A stretch of 64,000 bases of DNA from Oxytricha trifallax. Taxonomy: Eukaryota; Ciliophora; Spirotrichea; Sporadotrichida; Oxytrichidae. Shown in pieces: positions 1 to 12,384 of the stretch; positions within the stretch are counted from its first letter, which is position 1; each line of letters begins with the position of its first letter. The notes under the pieces were generated by a model that saw only the letters and a program-made list of their open reading frames with translations, was not told the DNA's origin and did not search any database. Both the position numbers and the translations under genes were made by a program. The stretch is taken from positions 104,266-168,265 of the forward strand of contig ARYC01000036.1 of the NCBI GenBank assembly GCA_000711775.1, written 5' to 3'.

Positions 1-1
1 A

Positions 2-598
2 GAGTCTTGTTAAATAGACTGTAGAGTAGGTCAGTAGCCTTTTCGCGGAAGTCAACACCCAAAAGACGTAATCGTCCATTACTAGAGGTCGTGGCTAGTC
101 CCTAAAAGGGGATGCTTAATAGGCACTCACTAGTAAATAGGGAGTCGAAAAAAGAATGGCATAGCTAAGAACGATAATGAGGAACACTTAGAAAGAAAAG
201 AGTTCTACTTCTTGCCTTTGTATCTTGATGCTCTACACTATGATAAGTTAATTAACCTAAAATCTTCGAATAGGTCGACGGATTCATTCCGGATACGCTG
301 AAGATAGAAGACCTTGTGTTCTAGAACAAGTCGGACTATTTTACGATCGACATTAAAAGCCTGACGAACAGAAGAGGAAATATGTTAACAAAGCACTGAA
401 GAAGAAGCTCAAGGAATTCCCTTAGAAAATAGCGCTGAAAAAGACAGGGGTTTTTGGAAAGAACCGGAAAGCCCAGTAGCCACTAGGCAAGAAACAATAC
501 AGTGAGTTAAAAAGTTGCCGCTGGACTCTAGGAAAGATGCTTAAAGTCCGAACCAGCTCCCCTCCACCATATTAATTGTTGTATGGGTTTGGGTGAAT
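2..598 (+). pseudogene. 3' part of an unrecognised ciliate-coded gene
   Basis: With TAA/TAG read as Gln, one frame is open from base 2 to a TGA near 302. A second frame is then open from about 304 to a TGA at 596-598. The two frames look like one gene with a frameshift, or with a short excised segment, near 300. The product is rich in Lys, Arg and Gln; the second half has a basic stretch (VNKALKKKLKEF) and ends in a Pro-rich tail (SSPPPYQLLYGFG). GC is clearly higher than in the following kilobases, which supports coding. The reverse strand is also partly open, so strand is not certain. I recognise no family. The 5' part lies outside the window. Confidence 0.4.
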
Positions 599-1034
599 AA
601 AATTAGGGGTCTTACTAGCTCAAACACGAGTTTGAGTAAATCTTTTTAAGTTACCCTGTAACACACTTGTGGTAGGCCTAACGCCCAGGTGCAGGTTGAG
701 ACTTATATTAATTTTGAGCTAAAAATCATCATAATCATCATCATCAAGTTGTTTAAATTGATGAATTAATTATATATATCATAAATTATGAATTATTATA
801 AGTTAATATTTATAAACAGTATATTAAGAACTTAGGTTATTTACTTAACAAATAGTTAATTCTTAAGTTAGCAGATTGTAATTAATAGAATTTAAATAAA
901 GAGATAATTTATTAATTAATTACCTATTTCTTTATCTTACATTGTTTTAAAATCAATGAGTTCAATAAAACTTTATAAATTTTGTTTTAGAAAATATTAT
1001 TAAGTAAATAATCTCATTTTAATCATCTTTAACT

Positions 1035-1066
<32 letters not shown>

Positions 1067-2040
1067 CTTGATTAAAATTAATGAACAAACTTCTAAATAA
1101 TTAGATATTTCTTAGCTAATCCAAGTGATTAAAATGAATAAATTAACAATTGTAATATTAGGTTCAATTAAATTAAAAATCTAAATCTTAACTAAATTTG
1201 TAGAGCGAATAATAATTTTATATAGTCTTTCAAATTTAACAATCTCTGAGGAAAAAATGATTGCAAAAATATGAAACAGAATTCAGAGATAAATATAGAT
1301 TATATTTAAATAATAAACTTATCTTCATAAGATTCAGCTTTTATATTTTATAAAACCAATAATGTGTTCATCAATAAATATTTAGATTTTAAAATTTTAT
1401 AATAAATTAAGAAACAATTCAAAATTTATTCTTAATTGACGATATCTATTTGAATATTATATATATCATTAGACTAAAGAAGTAATAATGAGTATCCAGA
1501 AATTATAATTTAATTATTAATCTTATGAGAGGTTAGAATAAAATAGATAAATTAGAGTAACTTAACAATTTTTGTTGTTCATAATTATAATTAATGCTAA
1601 AAATTTAAAAAGCTTCATTTTTAATTTATAATTCTAAAGAAATTTATAATTTGATAACATTTTAATCAATTAATATGTATTTTAAATGAAAAGCGCAGAT
1701 TGACAATCGATTAATTTAAAAAAATTCAAATAAAAATTATTAAATTACAAAAATATTTTATAATATGCTGTTATTTTCCGGCAATTAATAATTCTAAATA
1801 CAATAATGAGGTATCAAATGATGAAGTGTAGATTGATTTCACTGGATGATGTCAAAACTACTTAGACAAACACTTAAATTAACTTTAATAAGTTGAGTAT
1901 ATACAACTAAGAGAGACTTAGACAACTCCTCGAGATTAAGTATAACATAAAAAAGAAATTAAGAATTGCATTTGATACTTATAAATAATAAATGCGATTT
2001 GATAAGTTAAATCAATGAAGAAGATTATGACGAAATCGAG
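599..2040. other. AT-rich noncoding stretch
   Basis: Very AT-rich DNA with simple repeats: an ATC-rich run near 727-745 and an (AAAT)n microsatellite at 1037-1066. A Gln-rich open stretch near 1825-1975 is weak and not convincing as a gene. I see no other feature. Confidence 0.5.
1037..1066. repeat. (AAAT)n microsatellite
   Basis: About seven uninterrupted copies of the tetranucleotide AAAT. Confidence 0.9.
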
Positions 2041-2049
2041 GAAGATAAC

Positions 2050-2205
2050 ATAAAAAGAAATTGATAAAAATCAAATTAGAAGCTCTTCTTGATACTGCTA
2101 TGAAACGTTTTTAGCCTAAATCAACGCTAAAGGCGTGCCATAAAAACAATATAAAAAAATATAGATTACTGTATCTCACCAAGACTGGACACTAAAAAGA
2201 ATAAG
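2050..2205 (+). pseudogene. Remnant of a repeated unknown gene (copy 1)
   Basis: In ciliate code this short region encodes IKLEALLDTAMKRF and, after a one-base shift, LAQINAKGVPQKQYKK followed by a DWTLKR motif. The pattern LAxxNAxGxPxxxKK...WT is shared with the region at 14,590-14,733, which gives evidence of descent from a common gene. The function is unknown. The surrounding DNA is AT-rich and carries no other recognisable part of the gene. Confidence 0.4.
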
Positions 2206-5200
2206 GTAAAATATAATTTATAAATTAAATATTAAATGATAAAATTTAATTATCCATATAAAAACATTATAATTCGTAAAGTTGAGAATTGGTTTTAAAA
2301 TTTATAACTTCAATTAAAATCTTGATTCTTTTTTATTAGTCTTTAATATGATTACTTATAAAAATGAAGTAGGTTTGATAGTGTAGAAAAAAATCTAGAC
2401 TTTGCTATATAAAATTTTTTATCATTTCATGATTTAAAGGTTTAGCACTAGATATTGTATGGTGTTCAGGCCTATAGGTTTTTACTAGGTCATTTATAAG
2501 TTGAATGACAAAAGTATTTCATATCTCTTGAAGAGATCATTTCATTGAACATGTTAAATGAAGTATCTTAGCATATAGTATCATGGTTACAAAATTCAGA
2601 TGGATCTTTCATAATATTTTTAATTAAAAAGCTATCATTACATTATTTTCAGTATAGTTTTCTAATAAAATTTGACCAGTTTACTATATATTTTATTTTT
2701 CTAAATGTATAATATTCAATTTGAATATTATTACAAATTAATTAAATTAAGGAAGAATTTAAATAAGCGTGATATAGATAGCGAACTTTCCAATTATAGA
2801 TCATTATGTTTGATTTATTGAGGAAAAAAGATATTATTATCAAATATAAAAAATATAATCTTAAGATTATTTAATGCTAAAGAAATATATTAGAATTGAA
2901 AGGATAGCTTATGCTTTAAGATAAAATAAATTTAGAGTAAATAGAAATACATGTGCAAGTATCGAAATCAGCATTTCATAACTTTGTAAGCTTCTTTTTT
3001 CTCTAAAGTTAATTAATTTTCTTTAATTTCTAATCTTTTATCCCTATTTTGCTAATTCTGATGCTTGCATATCTGGGATATAAATTTTTTCTTTTTTTGT
3101 TACTCTTTCCCTTTCCAAGACATTCTATTATTTCTCTTACTCACCTGGTAAAATATAAATTTTATTTGCTAAACTACCCCTATCTTGGTCGTTATTTTAT
3201 TCGATTTACATTTAGACCTCATTCAGAAAAACCCATCACATAACATACTCGAGTTCTCGCGATTTTGTTGGAAAGTTGATTGCGTCTTTATATCCTTATT
3301 CACAGAAAGCCAAATATTAATAGTATTTTTATGTGTGGTTCTTCTTTATATAAATAATAATATAATGTAATAGAATAATTCTAATCTTAAAAAAAATTAC
3401 GACAACTAATATCATATTTTATATTATAATTATTCACCTTTAATTATATAATCTATAGTTTTCAAGTACAATTTTAACAGTAGCCAGCCTTTTTTTGTTA
3501 ACTCAAGGAAGTTCTCATGTTTATATGGAATTTATATAACTTCTAATAGAATTTTTACAATTAATATTTAAAAGCATCATTTATAAATGTACTTCTTCTA
3601 GCTTAAAAGATTAATTGTTTTAAAAATAAATGATATTATATTCTGTAGATTAACATTTTATTTTGTTTTAAACCTAATTATTTCAATTGTTAATCTCAGT
3701 ATTTTTTATTAAGAAGCTTTTTGTTTGAAAAAAACCCATTAATATACGCAATGAAAAATATAATAACCAAAATCAGTGTAAATTATTGCATAAACTGTGA
3801 CTAATTGTGTAATATTTAATTGTATCAAAACTTTCAAAGGTAAGAAGTTAACCTATTGAATTATTTAAACGTTACGTTGATTTTTGTTTCGTTTTTTTTA
3901 AAAAAAAATAAAACTTCATCATCTCTAATATCATTAATAATGTTCTTAGATAAACTTTCAACCATATTTTGCGAGTTTGCTTATTAAACTTTTAAACTTT
4001 AGTTTTACAAATCAAACTCTTTATTTATTAGCAAATCATTAGTTAACATAAACAGAAAGAAAAAGCTTCAATATATTTATTTCTTTGAAGCTTTTCGATA
4101 CCTCCTGAATTTATCGAGAATAAAAATTTATAATAAATTAATTAGATATAAATATTAATATCATTATTAGATTTTACCTCGTATCTACTTAAAAATAATT
4201 AAAATAAATATAAGACAATTCAGAATAGCAGTGAATTTTTCTATTATAGTAACTTATTTATCATTTTTATATTATAATTATTTATATTTTATTTTTAGGC
4301 TTATATAGCGTTGGCATGAATAATAGGGAGCATAATTAATATTTTCAAATTAGGGAAACCTCTAAAGCAAGGGTATTTTAATAAAAGATAAAAATTTAAT
4401 AATAAATCTATAATAAATAATAATCAGTATTAATTATTACCAATATATGTATTATAAATAAGGGCCATAAATTAATAAAGATTGCATTATATTTTTTAGA
4501 AGCATCTATCTACCCTATTTTTTTGAAATTCCCTATTAAATTGTACCTTAAAGTTGATAATGCTAAATAAATTTAACAAACGACAAAATGAGTAGAAGTT
4601 CTATATATGTTTTTTTAATTTTTCAATATTTGCATCCAAAATTTGAATTGAGGAAAATAAAGTCATATTTATTGTTTTCTCGTAAGACAGCATATATTAG
4701 TCACAATTAAAGTTAATATTGGCTAAATAAAATTTAACGAAATAAAAAAGAATAGGATTGAATAATTTTATCTCTGATATATAAAAACTGATTAAATCAA
4801 TTTAAGATTATTTTGTAATAGATTACAAGAAATAAAAGTAAAAAAGAAAAAGTACGACTAAGGGATCTCTAAAATCCTTATTTTTAAATTATTATTAAAT
4901 GTCAATATTAATAATTATTTCAGCAAAATTCCCCTAAGATTTCATTAAATAAAAAGGTTTATATGTTTTATCGAAGAACTCTAAATTCACAGATTGTAGA
5001 GAATCGAGAGAAGAGAAATTTCTGCTAGGTTACCTGATTTATGCTGAATCAAATTACTGTAAAAATCGAATTATAAGATTTCAAATTTTTAAGACCTCAG
5101 TGACCGAAAAATTTCCCAGACCACTAATGTTTCAGAATCCATGTATGATCCCTTAACTTTTGTTCTTGATTAATGAAAAATTAACCTATTAAGGAATTTT

Positions 5201-7413
5201 AATAATTAAAATATTAAATATTCAGTCAAATACCTCTAAGTTCATCGTATAATTAATTCAGCAGGTTATTTACTTATACTCATCACTGCGAGCCTTCAGT
5301 AGTTACAATATATATGATTTTTTTAGACCAATTTTAAAGAATCAAATTATTAATTTAACAAATAATTTTTAATTTAATACAGAATTCTATTTTTTTAACA
5401 TTACTATATTTTTCCTCACGAGACTTTCATAAATTTTTTCATCAGCTCTATAACTCCTTAGTCCATGTCTTCCTGTTCCTTGCTGGAAGCTCTGTCTTTC
5501 GCCATGTCTGAGACAAAGTAATGCTAGATATTAAAATATAAATATATAAGAATTAAATTTGCAAAAAATTGTCAAATACACTGCTATTCATTTTTTATCT
5601 TAAAGCTTAATTTTAACTTAATTTATAATTTAATAAATCGATTTCTCTTTAATTTAAATATTTTTCTTAACGATAAAATAACCTCTTGAAGTCATCAACT
5701 GTTTTATCTTAATCACAAACCATATAAACCAACTTATACAAATTATTTTTAATCAACTTTATGTCAAAGCATTATTCCTTAAATTAGGATAGAATTCCTA
5801 GATAAATTCTTAAAAATATAAGCTAAGGCCCTATGACTTTATGAAAATTTTTCTCAAAATTTTTTAGCAATTTAAAATCATATGAATTACCAAGTTTGCA
5901 AGTTATAATTCATAAAGGACTTTAAATATACAAATTACTGGTGTTTCAATACCATTATCATAGCATTCTTCTATTTTAGCTAAAAAAATAAATATTGCTG
6001 ATTTTAATCAACCGTATTTTTTAATTTTATTATTGAGTATATTTTAAAATATTCATATAAAAATATGATATTTCCTTAATTAGTATGTAATTTAAAAATT
6101 TAAAATAACCAAACTTGAACTTTTTCTTAAGTAAAAATTACAACATAAAATGAATTATAAATTAGCAAAAATCAATAACAATACATGTTAACTCTACATT
6201 TAAATTTCTTGTATTCTATTATATTATGATCAGGTGAGGTAGCTCTATTGAAATAATAAAAAATCATTTATTAAAAAATTATGATTTGTAATTTTGGATT
6301 TTTTTATATTTTTAGTTTATATAATGATAATGCAGTTTTATTTGATTTCATGAGGCCATTACTCCAGGAAGTGATTTATAAAGGATGTTAAAAAAAAGAG
6401 GTAATAATGCTATGTAAAAAGACAAACCTTCCACTTATGAATGAGGAATTAATTTTCACGAATTCGAGAAAACACAATAGCAATTATGCTAAGTAATTCA
6501 ATAATAATTTTTGTCACAGATTTAATTTACATATCTTAGTAATGAAGCTTAGTAATAATAAACTGTCTTCTCTCAATAGTAAAGTCTTTATCTTACTATT
6601 TTTATCTAAGTTATAACATTAAATCTTTCATTTTCTTTTGTTAATAATAGGGTATTGCTATTGTTTAAGATAGTTTTGAAAATGCTTAAATTTTAGCTAA
6701 ACTAGTCAAAAATCTTCAAATTTACAACAATGAGAAAATTAATTAGATTAATATCTGAGGATATATTTTTGCTTATCTATTTAAATAGATCATTATATAT
6801 CTGAAAATCAATTATTTAGAATTTCCAGTGAAGTATCTATTTTTATACAATCATTATTTAAACTGTCTATTGTTTTTTATTTGTTATAAATTATTTACTA
6901 ATTATTAAAATATTCCTATATAGTATTTATAAACATCCTTTAAATTAGTAAATGAGCCTGTTTACTACTTTGTAACTCTCTAAAGGTCTTTATTACGGTT
7001 ATTTTGAATGTTCTAAAAGATACTACTTGAAACATTCTCATTTTTAAAATAACATTCAATTACTTTATGAAATAAATATATCTGTAGATTTTAATTATTG
7101 CTATAGAGAATCTTTGAGTGTACATTTTTATTAGTTATAGGCGTTTTTGAAGTTGTTACTGCTGCATATTTATATATACGGATCCTAAAATTCAACATTT
7201 ATTAATAATAAATATATTAAGAAATTATTTATTCGTTGTAAAATTTATATAATCAATATGTTTTTTATTTAAACTATTAATATAACAATTTATCATAATG
7301 CACTTAAAATATAACTCACTTCAATATATTGCATTAATTCTCTCTAATCTCAGCCGGTTACCTACACTTGTGTCCTTTTCTTATATTATTTTTCTGTGCA
7401 AATATTTTCTAGT
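2206..7413. other. AT-rich desert with little content
   Basis: About 5 kb of very AT-rich DNA. One small higher-GC island at 5415-5505 is listed separately. Two ORFs readable in standard code near 3049-3370 are hydrophobic, TTT-rich translations and look accidental. I see no RNA gene, terminal repeat or conserved motif here. Confidence 0.5.
5415..5505 (-). CDS. Short ciliate-coded ORF or exon, unknown
   Basis: A GC-richer island on the minus strand reads from an ATG through MAKDRASSKEQEDMDQGV and IELMKKFMKVS to TGA; one internal TAA is read as Gln. It stands out from its AT-rich surroundings, so it may be an isolated coding segment or a remnant. No family is recognised, and no neighbouring exon was found. 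Confidence 0.3.
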
Positions 7414-8315
7414 TCAAACGATCAAGTGCAATTGTTTGAAAAAATCGTAAATCTTTGTAGGTTTCTGAGAATGCCCTTGTTCAGCATCAAATATGACTGA
7501 TTTTGCTTTGTGAAATTGGAAGATGTCCTTTACATCACCTTTTTTAGCTATCAAGAAAGATTCGTTATAGTAAGAAGTGTATTTGCCCCATCCTGGATAT
7601 AGAGCTCCATTCTTTGTCAACTTTATCCGTTCACCTTGATCAACTTCCTGGTAACCATGAATCTTAACGAATTTTTTATCTAACTCTTTCTTCTAATTTA
7701 CTATCCAAAGAATTATGATGCCTCTCTCCTGTATCAAGTGCATGGGAAGTGAAAGAATTTACTTATCAGTTAGTGTTGGATAGGGCAACTCTTGCTTTAA
7801 CTTCCATTGGGATCAATAATCACAATTTCATAAAGTTTGCCATTCGCTTTCATACAGTCTTCCGCTATCTACTGCCACATTTATATTTCTAGCACATCCC
7901 TCTCATAGATTACTGGCTTCGTTAGATTTTTATAAATTAGTTTTTCGAGTCTTTGTCAAACAATATATACTTCTTCACCCGCTGGTATTCTGTATGTAAC
8001 TATTGCTGGACCTTTGAAGTTGAACATCTATTCATCAGTCTATTTCCTTTTCTTGAGCATAGTTTCGTGGTGATGGTTATCTTTGCATTTAAGTTGGTGC
8101 CTCTAACAATTGTAGCTTTTGTCAAATTGTTTTTTGCAATATAAGCAGATTTTCTTAAGCTCAAGTTCAAGTGATCTGCTCTATTTGTTCTCCTCTTTGT
8201 GATTGAGACTGATGTGAGTTCTAATTGAAGTGCACCCATCATATTCTTTCTAACAGTATGGGCAAGGAATTTTAACAATTGTGTTAATTATTTCATACTC
8301 GTGCCTCTTTCCCAT
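7414..8315 (-). pseudogene. C2H2 zinc-finger-MT-A70 adenine methyltransferase, element A
   Basis: Starts at the ATG at 8313-8315. The N-terminus has two zinc fingers: CPYC, 12 residues, then H-x4-H; and CLYC, 12 residues, then H-x3-C. The C-terminal half matches the MT-A70 family of SAM-dependent N6-adenine methyltransferases: a catalytic DPxW (VIIDPQW), then LPYPTLTDKQ, an ILWIVN strand, PGWGKYTSYYNESF, and the late SQKP motif. A one-base deletion near 7804-7812 falls exactly in the DPxW motif, and an in-frame TGA lies at 7956-7958, so this copy is probably dead. It is back to back with the 22 kDa-type gene of element A, the slot that holds a zinc-finger kinase in element C. The fingers presumably give DNA binding. 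The family call is strong; the role within the transposon is inference. Confidence 0.8.
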
Positions 8316-9354
8316 TCTATATTTCTTATTGATTATATTAAAAATTTCTTAGAATTTATGAACTACAAAAATTGTTAATTCAAATATTCAAAATAAAATG
8401 AACAAATTTTTTTATGAAAGGGAAAAATGAGCAAAAAGTTATAGAAATGTTAATTGCTTGATTTTCTTTAATTATAAATAGTACCTGATACAAAGGCTTT
8501 GCCTCAAATGTCTACCATTTATTTTGTTATTATAATTTATAATAAAAAAAGACAATTGATTTTAACTATAATAATAATATAATTATTAGCATTGTTATGG
8601 TGCTCCTTCCTATCAAACTTTACTATTCTTTTGTAAAGTGCAATGTTATTAAGTGTGTTTTCGTCTCTCTAATTTTGAGCTTTTAATAAAAGTTTAAATT
8701 ATTACGACATTCAATTCAACAACCTGAAACATTTCTCAGCTCTTCATTTAATTAAATGAGAAATTTACAAATATAAATTATGCTCAAATTTATAATATTA
8801 CAGCCATTCATAACTAATAATTTAATATTAAATAACTAAATTAGATATTTATTATAATTTGTCAATAAATAAACTTAGTTCTAGTTCTTTGCTATGCGCA
8901 CTCTGAAAAGCATATTCACTTGGATTAATAAAGATTAGGAACTCAAATTACTAATTAAAACCTAATTAATTGCTAAAGAATAAACCAGAATGTTTCAAAT
9001 AAAAATAATTTCTAGTTTTTGAGTGGTAATTGGAAACTGAGTATAATTATTTTTAAAAAATCTAAATAGATTATTTTAATTAAAAAGCTCTCTCAATCTA
9101 GTGTTGATGGTAAGTGCTTCTAGAAGGGGACTAATAAATTCTATTTAAATAATGCACTATATACACCACCTCAATTTAATTCTTTAAACTATAGTTTTAG
9201 AATTATGAAAAGTTTAAATCTGCTCGGTAGATAGACTCGGGTTACAGTGTGAATAATTGCTGATATCAATGATTAAAATTAAGGATTCTAATTATCAGGC
9301 CAGAATTTCTTAAGCTTTTAATTTTTAAATAATAACAATATTTTATTTAGATAG
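8316..9354. other. Intergenic gap between divergent genes of element A
   Basis: About 1 kb of AT-rich DNA between the start of the zinc-finger-MT-A70 gene (minus) and the start of the 22 kDa-type gene (plus). It should contain both promoters, but no motif can be named. Confidence 0.5.
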
Positions 9355-10113
9355 ATGTAGAGAGAAAACGTGAGTGTCCACGATGCTCGTGATTTACAAC
9401 AAAAGTTCAGATCAAAATCAGATCTTATAATATATTTGAAATACAGCTGTAAGCTACAATGAAATTAAATAATGAATAGGGGGCTACTTTCTACCTGCAG
9501 ACAACCATGTTACTCTTATATTCTTGAAGTATTTCCTGACAGGAGACAAGAGCTTGATGAAAGCTGCTGATGTCATGGTCTTTAATGTTCCCTATTATGA
9601 GGAGCTCTCTGTCCAAAAAGCGTTTGCTCAAGTTAAGGATGATGAAGAAATTATTAAATTCATGAATTTCTACTCTGATTATTAATTGGTGACTGATAGA
9701 AAGTACTTCTATGGGATTCTTGGTACCCTATGGCCAGGCTATGCAACTGCAATCATAAAAAATGCTCACAGGGTAAGAAAAGCTAGCGATGCATAGGAAG
9801 AAATCAAAGAGAAAATAATTATCAGAAATGATATATTTTTAAAGCTAGCTGAAGAACCATTCTATTCAAGGAACCATTGAAATTAATTATTAATAATATA
9901 GAAACTAAGGGCAAGGCTCTTTCAATGTTAAAGAATTGGTCAAAACAAAGAGGCAAGAAACAAAAACGAAAGTACCACGAAATAACCTAAAGCTTTGCAG
10001 AATTCAAAGCCAAAGTAGAAGACTATGCTCCTGCATCCTAGGCACCAATCAATATTGAAATTGAAAATGAAATAAGATCTAAGAGACAGCCCGGTGATAT
10101 AGAGATGGAATGA
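9355..10113 (+). pseudogene. 22 kDa-type transposon protein, element A
   Basis: Starts at ATG 9355 (MQRENVSVHDARDLQQKF) and ends at TGA 10111-10113. A 31-nt GT-AG intron at 9449-9479 removes an in-frame TGA and joins LKYS to WGYFLPADNH. Homologues occur four more times in this window, at 13.1-13.8, 32.7-33.4, 45.9-46.7 and 53.2-54.0 kb. Shared features are a KFxSKxDL motif just before the intron, an aromatic-LP block just after it, and a central KYFYGILGTLWPGYA block. One frameshift near 9880 breaks the frame between EEPFYSRN and the basic C-terminal part (KNWSKQRGKKQKRK). The stop lies 36 bp from that of the convergent transposase. By position and size I equate it with the 22 kDa ORF of Oxytricha TBE elements, whose function is unknown; that equation is from memory of the family layout, not from a search. 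Confidence 0.7.
9449..9479 (+). other. 31-nt spliceosomal intron in the 22 kDa-type gene
   Basis: Begins GTAAGC and ends ATAG. Removing it turns a frame with a TGA into a continuous one and creates the aromatic-LP block at the same place as in copies C and D. Confidence 0.75.
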
Positions 10114-10148
10114 ATTAAATAAATTATTAATAAATAAATACATTTTAT

Positions 10149-11197
10149 TCAATTCAAGTTACTTTGATTTATATTAGTATAAATTTTAGAAATATATCTT
10201 TGCACAATCTTTTAAATTGTTATTTTTGGAACTGATTCTATCGAGCTCTTGATGGTATTTTAGTGTTATCTGAAGTTTATGTTGAAGTCATTATCTAAGA
10301 CTTTCTTCCTGTAGTTGTTCTTAATCTATGCAAACACTTCTTCGATGCAGTTGAATTCCGCTGAGTATGGGGCGCTGAAAAGACAAAGCCAGCCCATGGT
10401 CTATATTTTATCCAGGACTTGTTTATTGTGATGGGCCTTAAGTTGTCCCAAAATATTAGGACTCTCTAATTTTTTAGGCGAATATTCAGGTAGTCTAGAA
10501 AAACAAGCACATCTACAGATGTTATTGATTTCTTTACAATAATATAGCACTCCAAACCTCTATCCGCGCTAACCCCTACAATGGCTGCTTAAGCACACAT
10601 AGTAATACCTTCCTTTCTTGCTAATTAATTTTAAACTAAGTGAGCCCATGCTCTGCTAGTAATTTAATAGGGTTTGAAAACTACCTCATCTACATAGATG
10701 ACTTTTCTTTCGTTTTCAAAGGCACCTAATAGTTTGTTGATTCGTGACCATCTAAGTTCTTTAATCTCTATTATTTTTCAGGATGACAATCTATACATTG
10801 AAAGAATTTGCTTGAATTTAATTTTAGAAGTTTTGTAATGGTTATAGAGGAAGGTTAGAGTTATCCTTAGATTTGGATATTTTCTATGAAAAAATGCACC
10901 TAGCTTAGATAGAGTATATCTTCCATTTTCGAGAGTGGAATCGCTTAGCAAGAAGTTTAGTTGTTCATCTGTCAGGCAAGAGAGTTATGGTATTCCTCTC
11001 TTACATTTATCTTCTAAAGGATCAATATAAGTTAGGCAGTACTTCCTCACTTTTGACATCGACATCTTCAAAATCTTGGTTATCTCTTTCAACGTGCAAT
11101 ATACTTTGCTGCTTTCTGTAGGGTGCTTCGTCCCATACCTTAACAAACTAACATAGTTTATTTAAGATTGTTTTCTTGCTTAGTTTTCATTCTACAT
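10149..11197 (-). pseudogene. IS630/Tc1-type DDE transposase, element A
   Basis: A nearly full-length transposase of about 349 codons, close to the 42 kDa TBE transposase. It starts at ATG 11195-11197 (MQNENQARKQSQINYVSLL) and stops at TGA 10149-10151. The N-terminus has a helix-turn-helix-like region (TLKEITKILKMSMSKVRKY). The catalytic core of the DDE_3/IS630 fold shows the first Asp in VIYVDEVVF, the second in LIFWDN followed by KAHHNKQ, and the acidic third in SAPYSAEFNCIEEVF. Two lesions are seen: an in-frame TGA at 10778-10780, and a one-base shift right after the WDN motif. It is convergent with the 22 kDa-type gene. It would cut and paste the element at its terminal repeats if intact; as it stands it is likely inactive unless TGA is read through and the shift is a sequencing error. 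Confidence 0.85.
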
Positions 11198-12384
11198 GAT
11201 AGATAAGTTTGTATATATTTGAAATTTACATTTTACTAATTGATTTATTTAAACATATTTTGAATAATAAAAAATACTTATAAATTGCTATTTTTTTATT
11301 TAAATTAAATAAAGATAAGTTAATTATTTATTTGAATTATATATTATAATATTTAATTTATTCTTAAATTAAGTCAAATTGTATCAATATAAAGATTAAA
11401 TAGCGATTGATTAATTATAAATGTGGAGATTTAAATAAATTATTTTCAATAAAATCTTAAAACACTCTTCTTAAACTTACAACTGTTTTATTCCCAAACA
11501 GTATTTATAAACAATAAAACAATTATTATCAATAAGAATTTAAATTACAAAATATTTCTGAATTTTCTTTTTATAAAAATCAAAGCTTTAACCATTTTGA
11601 ACAGAAAAGATTTATAAATGTTATCCCTCAAAGTTTAAGAACGTAAGATAGAATAAAAGCTTGTATAAAATAGAGACGATTTCTAATTAATTCACACACA
11701 ATAGAAGGAATAATTATGAAACAATGAAACTTTTAGGAAACGACTATCAACCTTCGTTTGAAACAATAAACAAAAATATATATATATATATATATATCAA
11801 TTTAAATATATAATATTAATTGTTTTAAGATAAAAGCAAATACTATTTGCACTTTAAACTGAATGTCCGATCTTATATTCTCTAAAGAAAAAATTTATAT
11901 AAAATAAAAAGTAAAGTAAAGAAAATAAAATAAAGAAAGAAAAGAAAAAAATATAAGATGATTTCCAAGAAGAAAAGTAAGAATAATATAAGTAGCTTTT
12001 TATGACTTCTGGTTCCTAAATAAATGACTTTGTTCTTTGTAAAATATATTTATATATTTATAAAATCAAGTTATTTCTTAAATAAAATGAAATTTATTAA
12101 AAAATTATATCAATTTATTATAATAAAATAAGAGCAATTTTGAAAGATTTATGCTTTAGAAAACAAGACTCTTGAGATTATTTAATTGAGCCATTAAAAT
12201 CATAAAAAAACATTTATCTTCCTCGATGCATTTATTCATAATATTTTGTATAGGCATAAATACTGGGAAGCTTAATGGGAGTATCTTTTCATTCTAGGGT
12301 AATTAGTGAGAAATAGAATTCTATGAATAAAAATTGTATTCTTCCAACTTTTGATAATATGCTCTAATCACAAGATTAAATCAA
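11198..12384. other. AT-rich gap between elements A and B
   Basis: AT-rich DNA with a (TA)n run at 11,775-11,798 and a purine-rich stretch around 11,880-11,960. The outer end of element A should lie here, but no terminal repeat could be recognised. Confidence 0.5.
11775..11798. repeat. (TA)n microsatellite
   Basis: About twelve consecutive TA dinucleotides. Confidence 0.85.

Noticed and set aside
1-700. Possible rRNA fragment at the window start because of higher GC
   Set aside because: No conserved rRNA block is recognisable, and long open frames under ciliate code explain the composition better.
727-1066. CRISPR-like array suggested by short tandem repeats
   Set aside because: They are simple microsatellites with no spacers.
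3049-3370. Two overlapping hydrophobic ORFs
   Set aside because: The translations are driven by T-rich DNA (Phe/Leu) with no motif, and there is no GC rise as in supported genes.
8000-8278. 92-codon minus-strand ORF in standard code
   Set aside because: It is the wrong frame of the zinc-finger-MT-A70 gene; the ciliate-code frame shows the zinc fingers.
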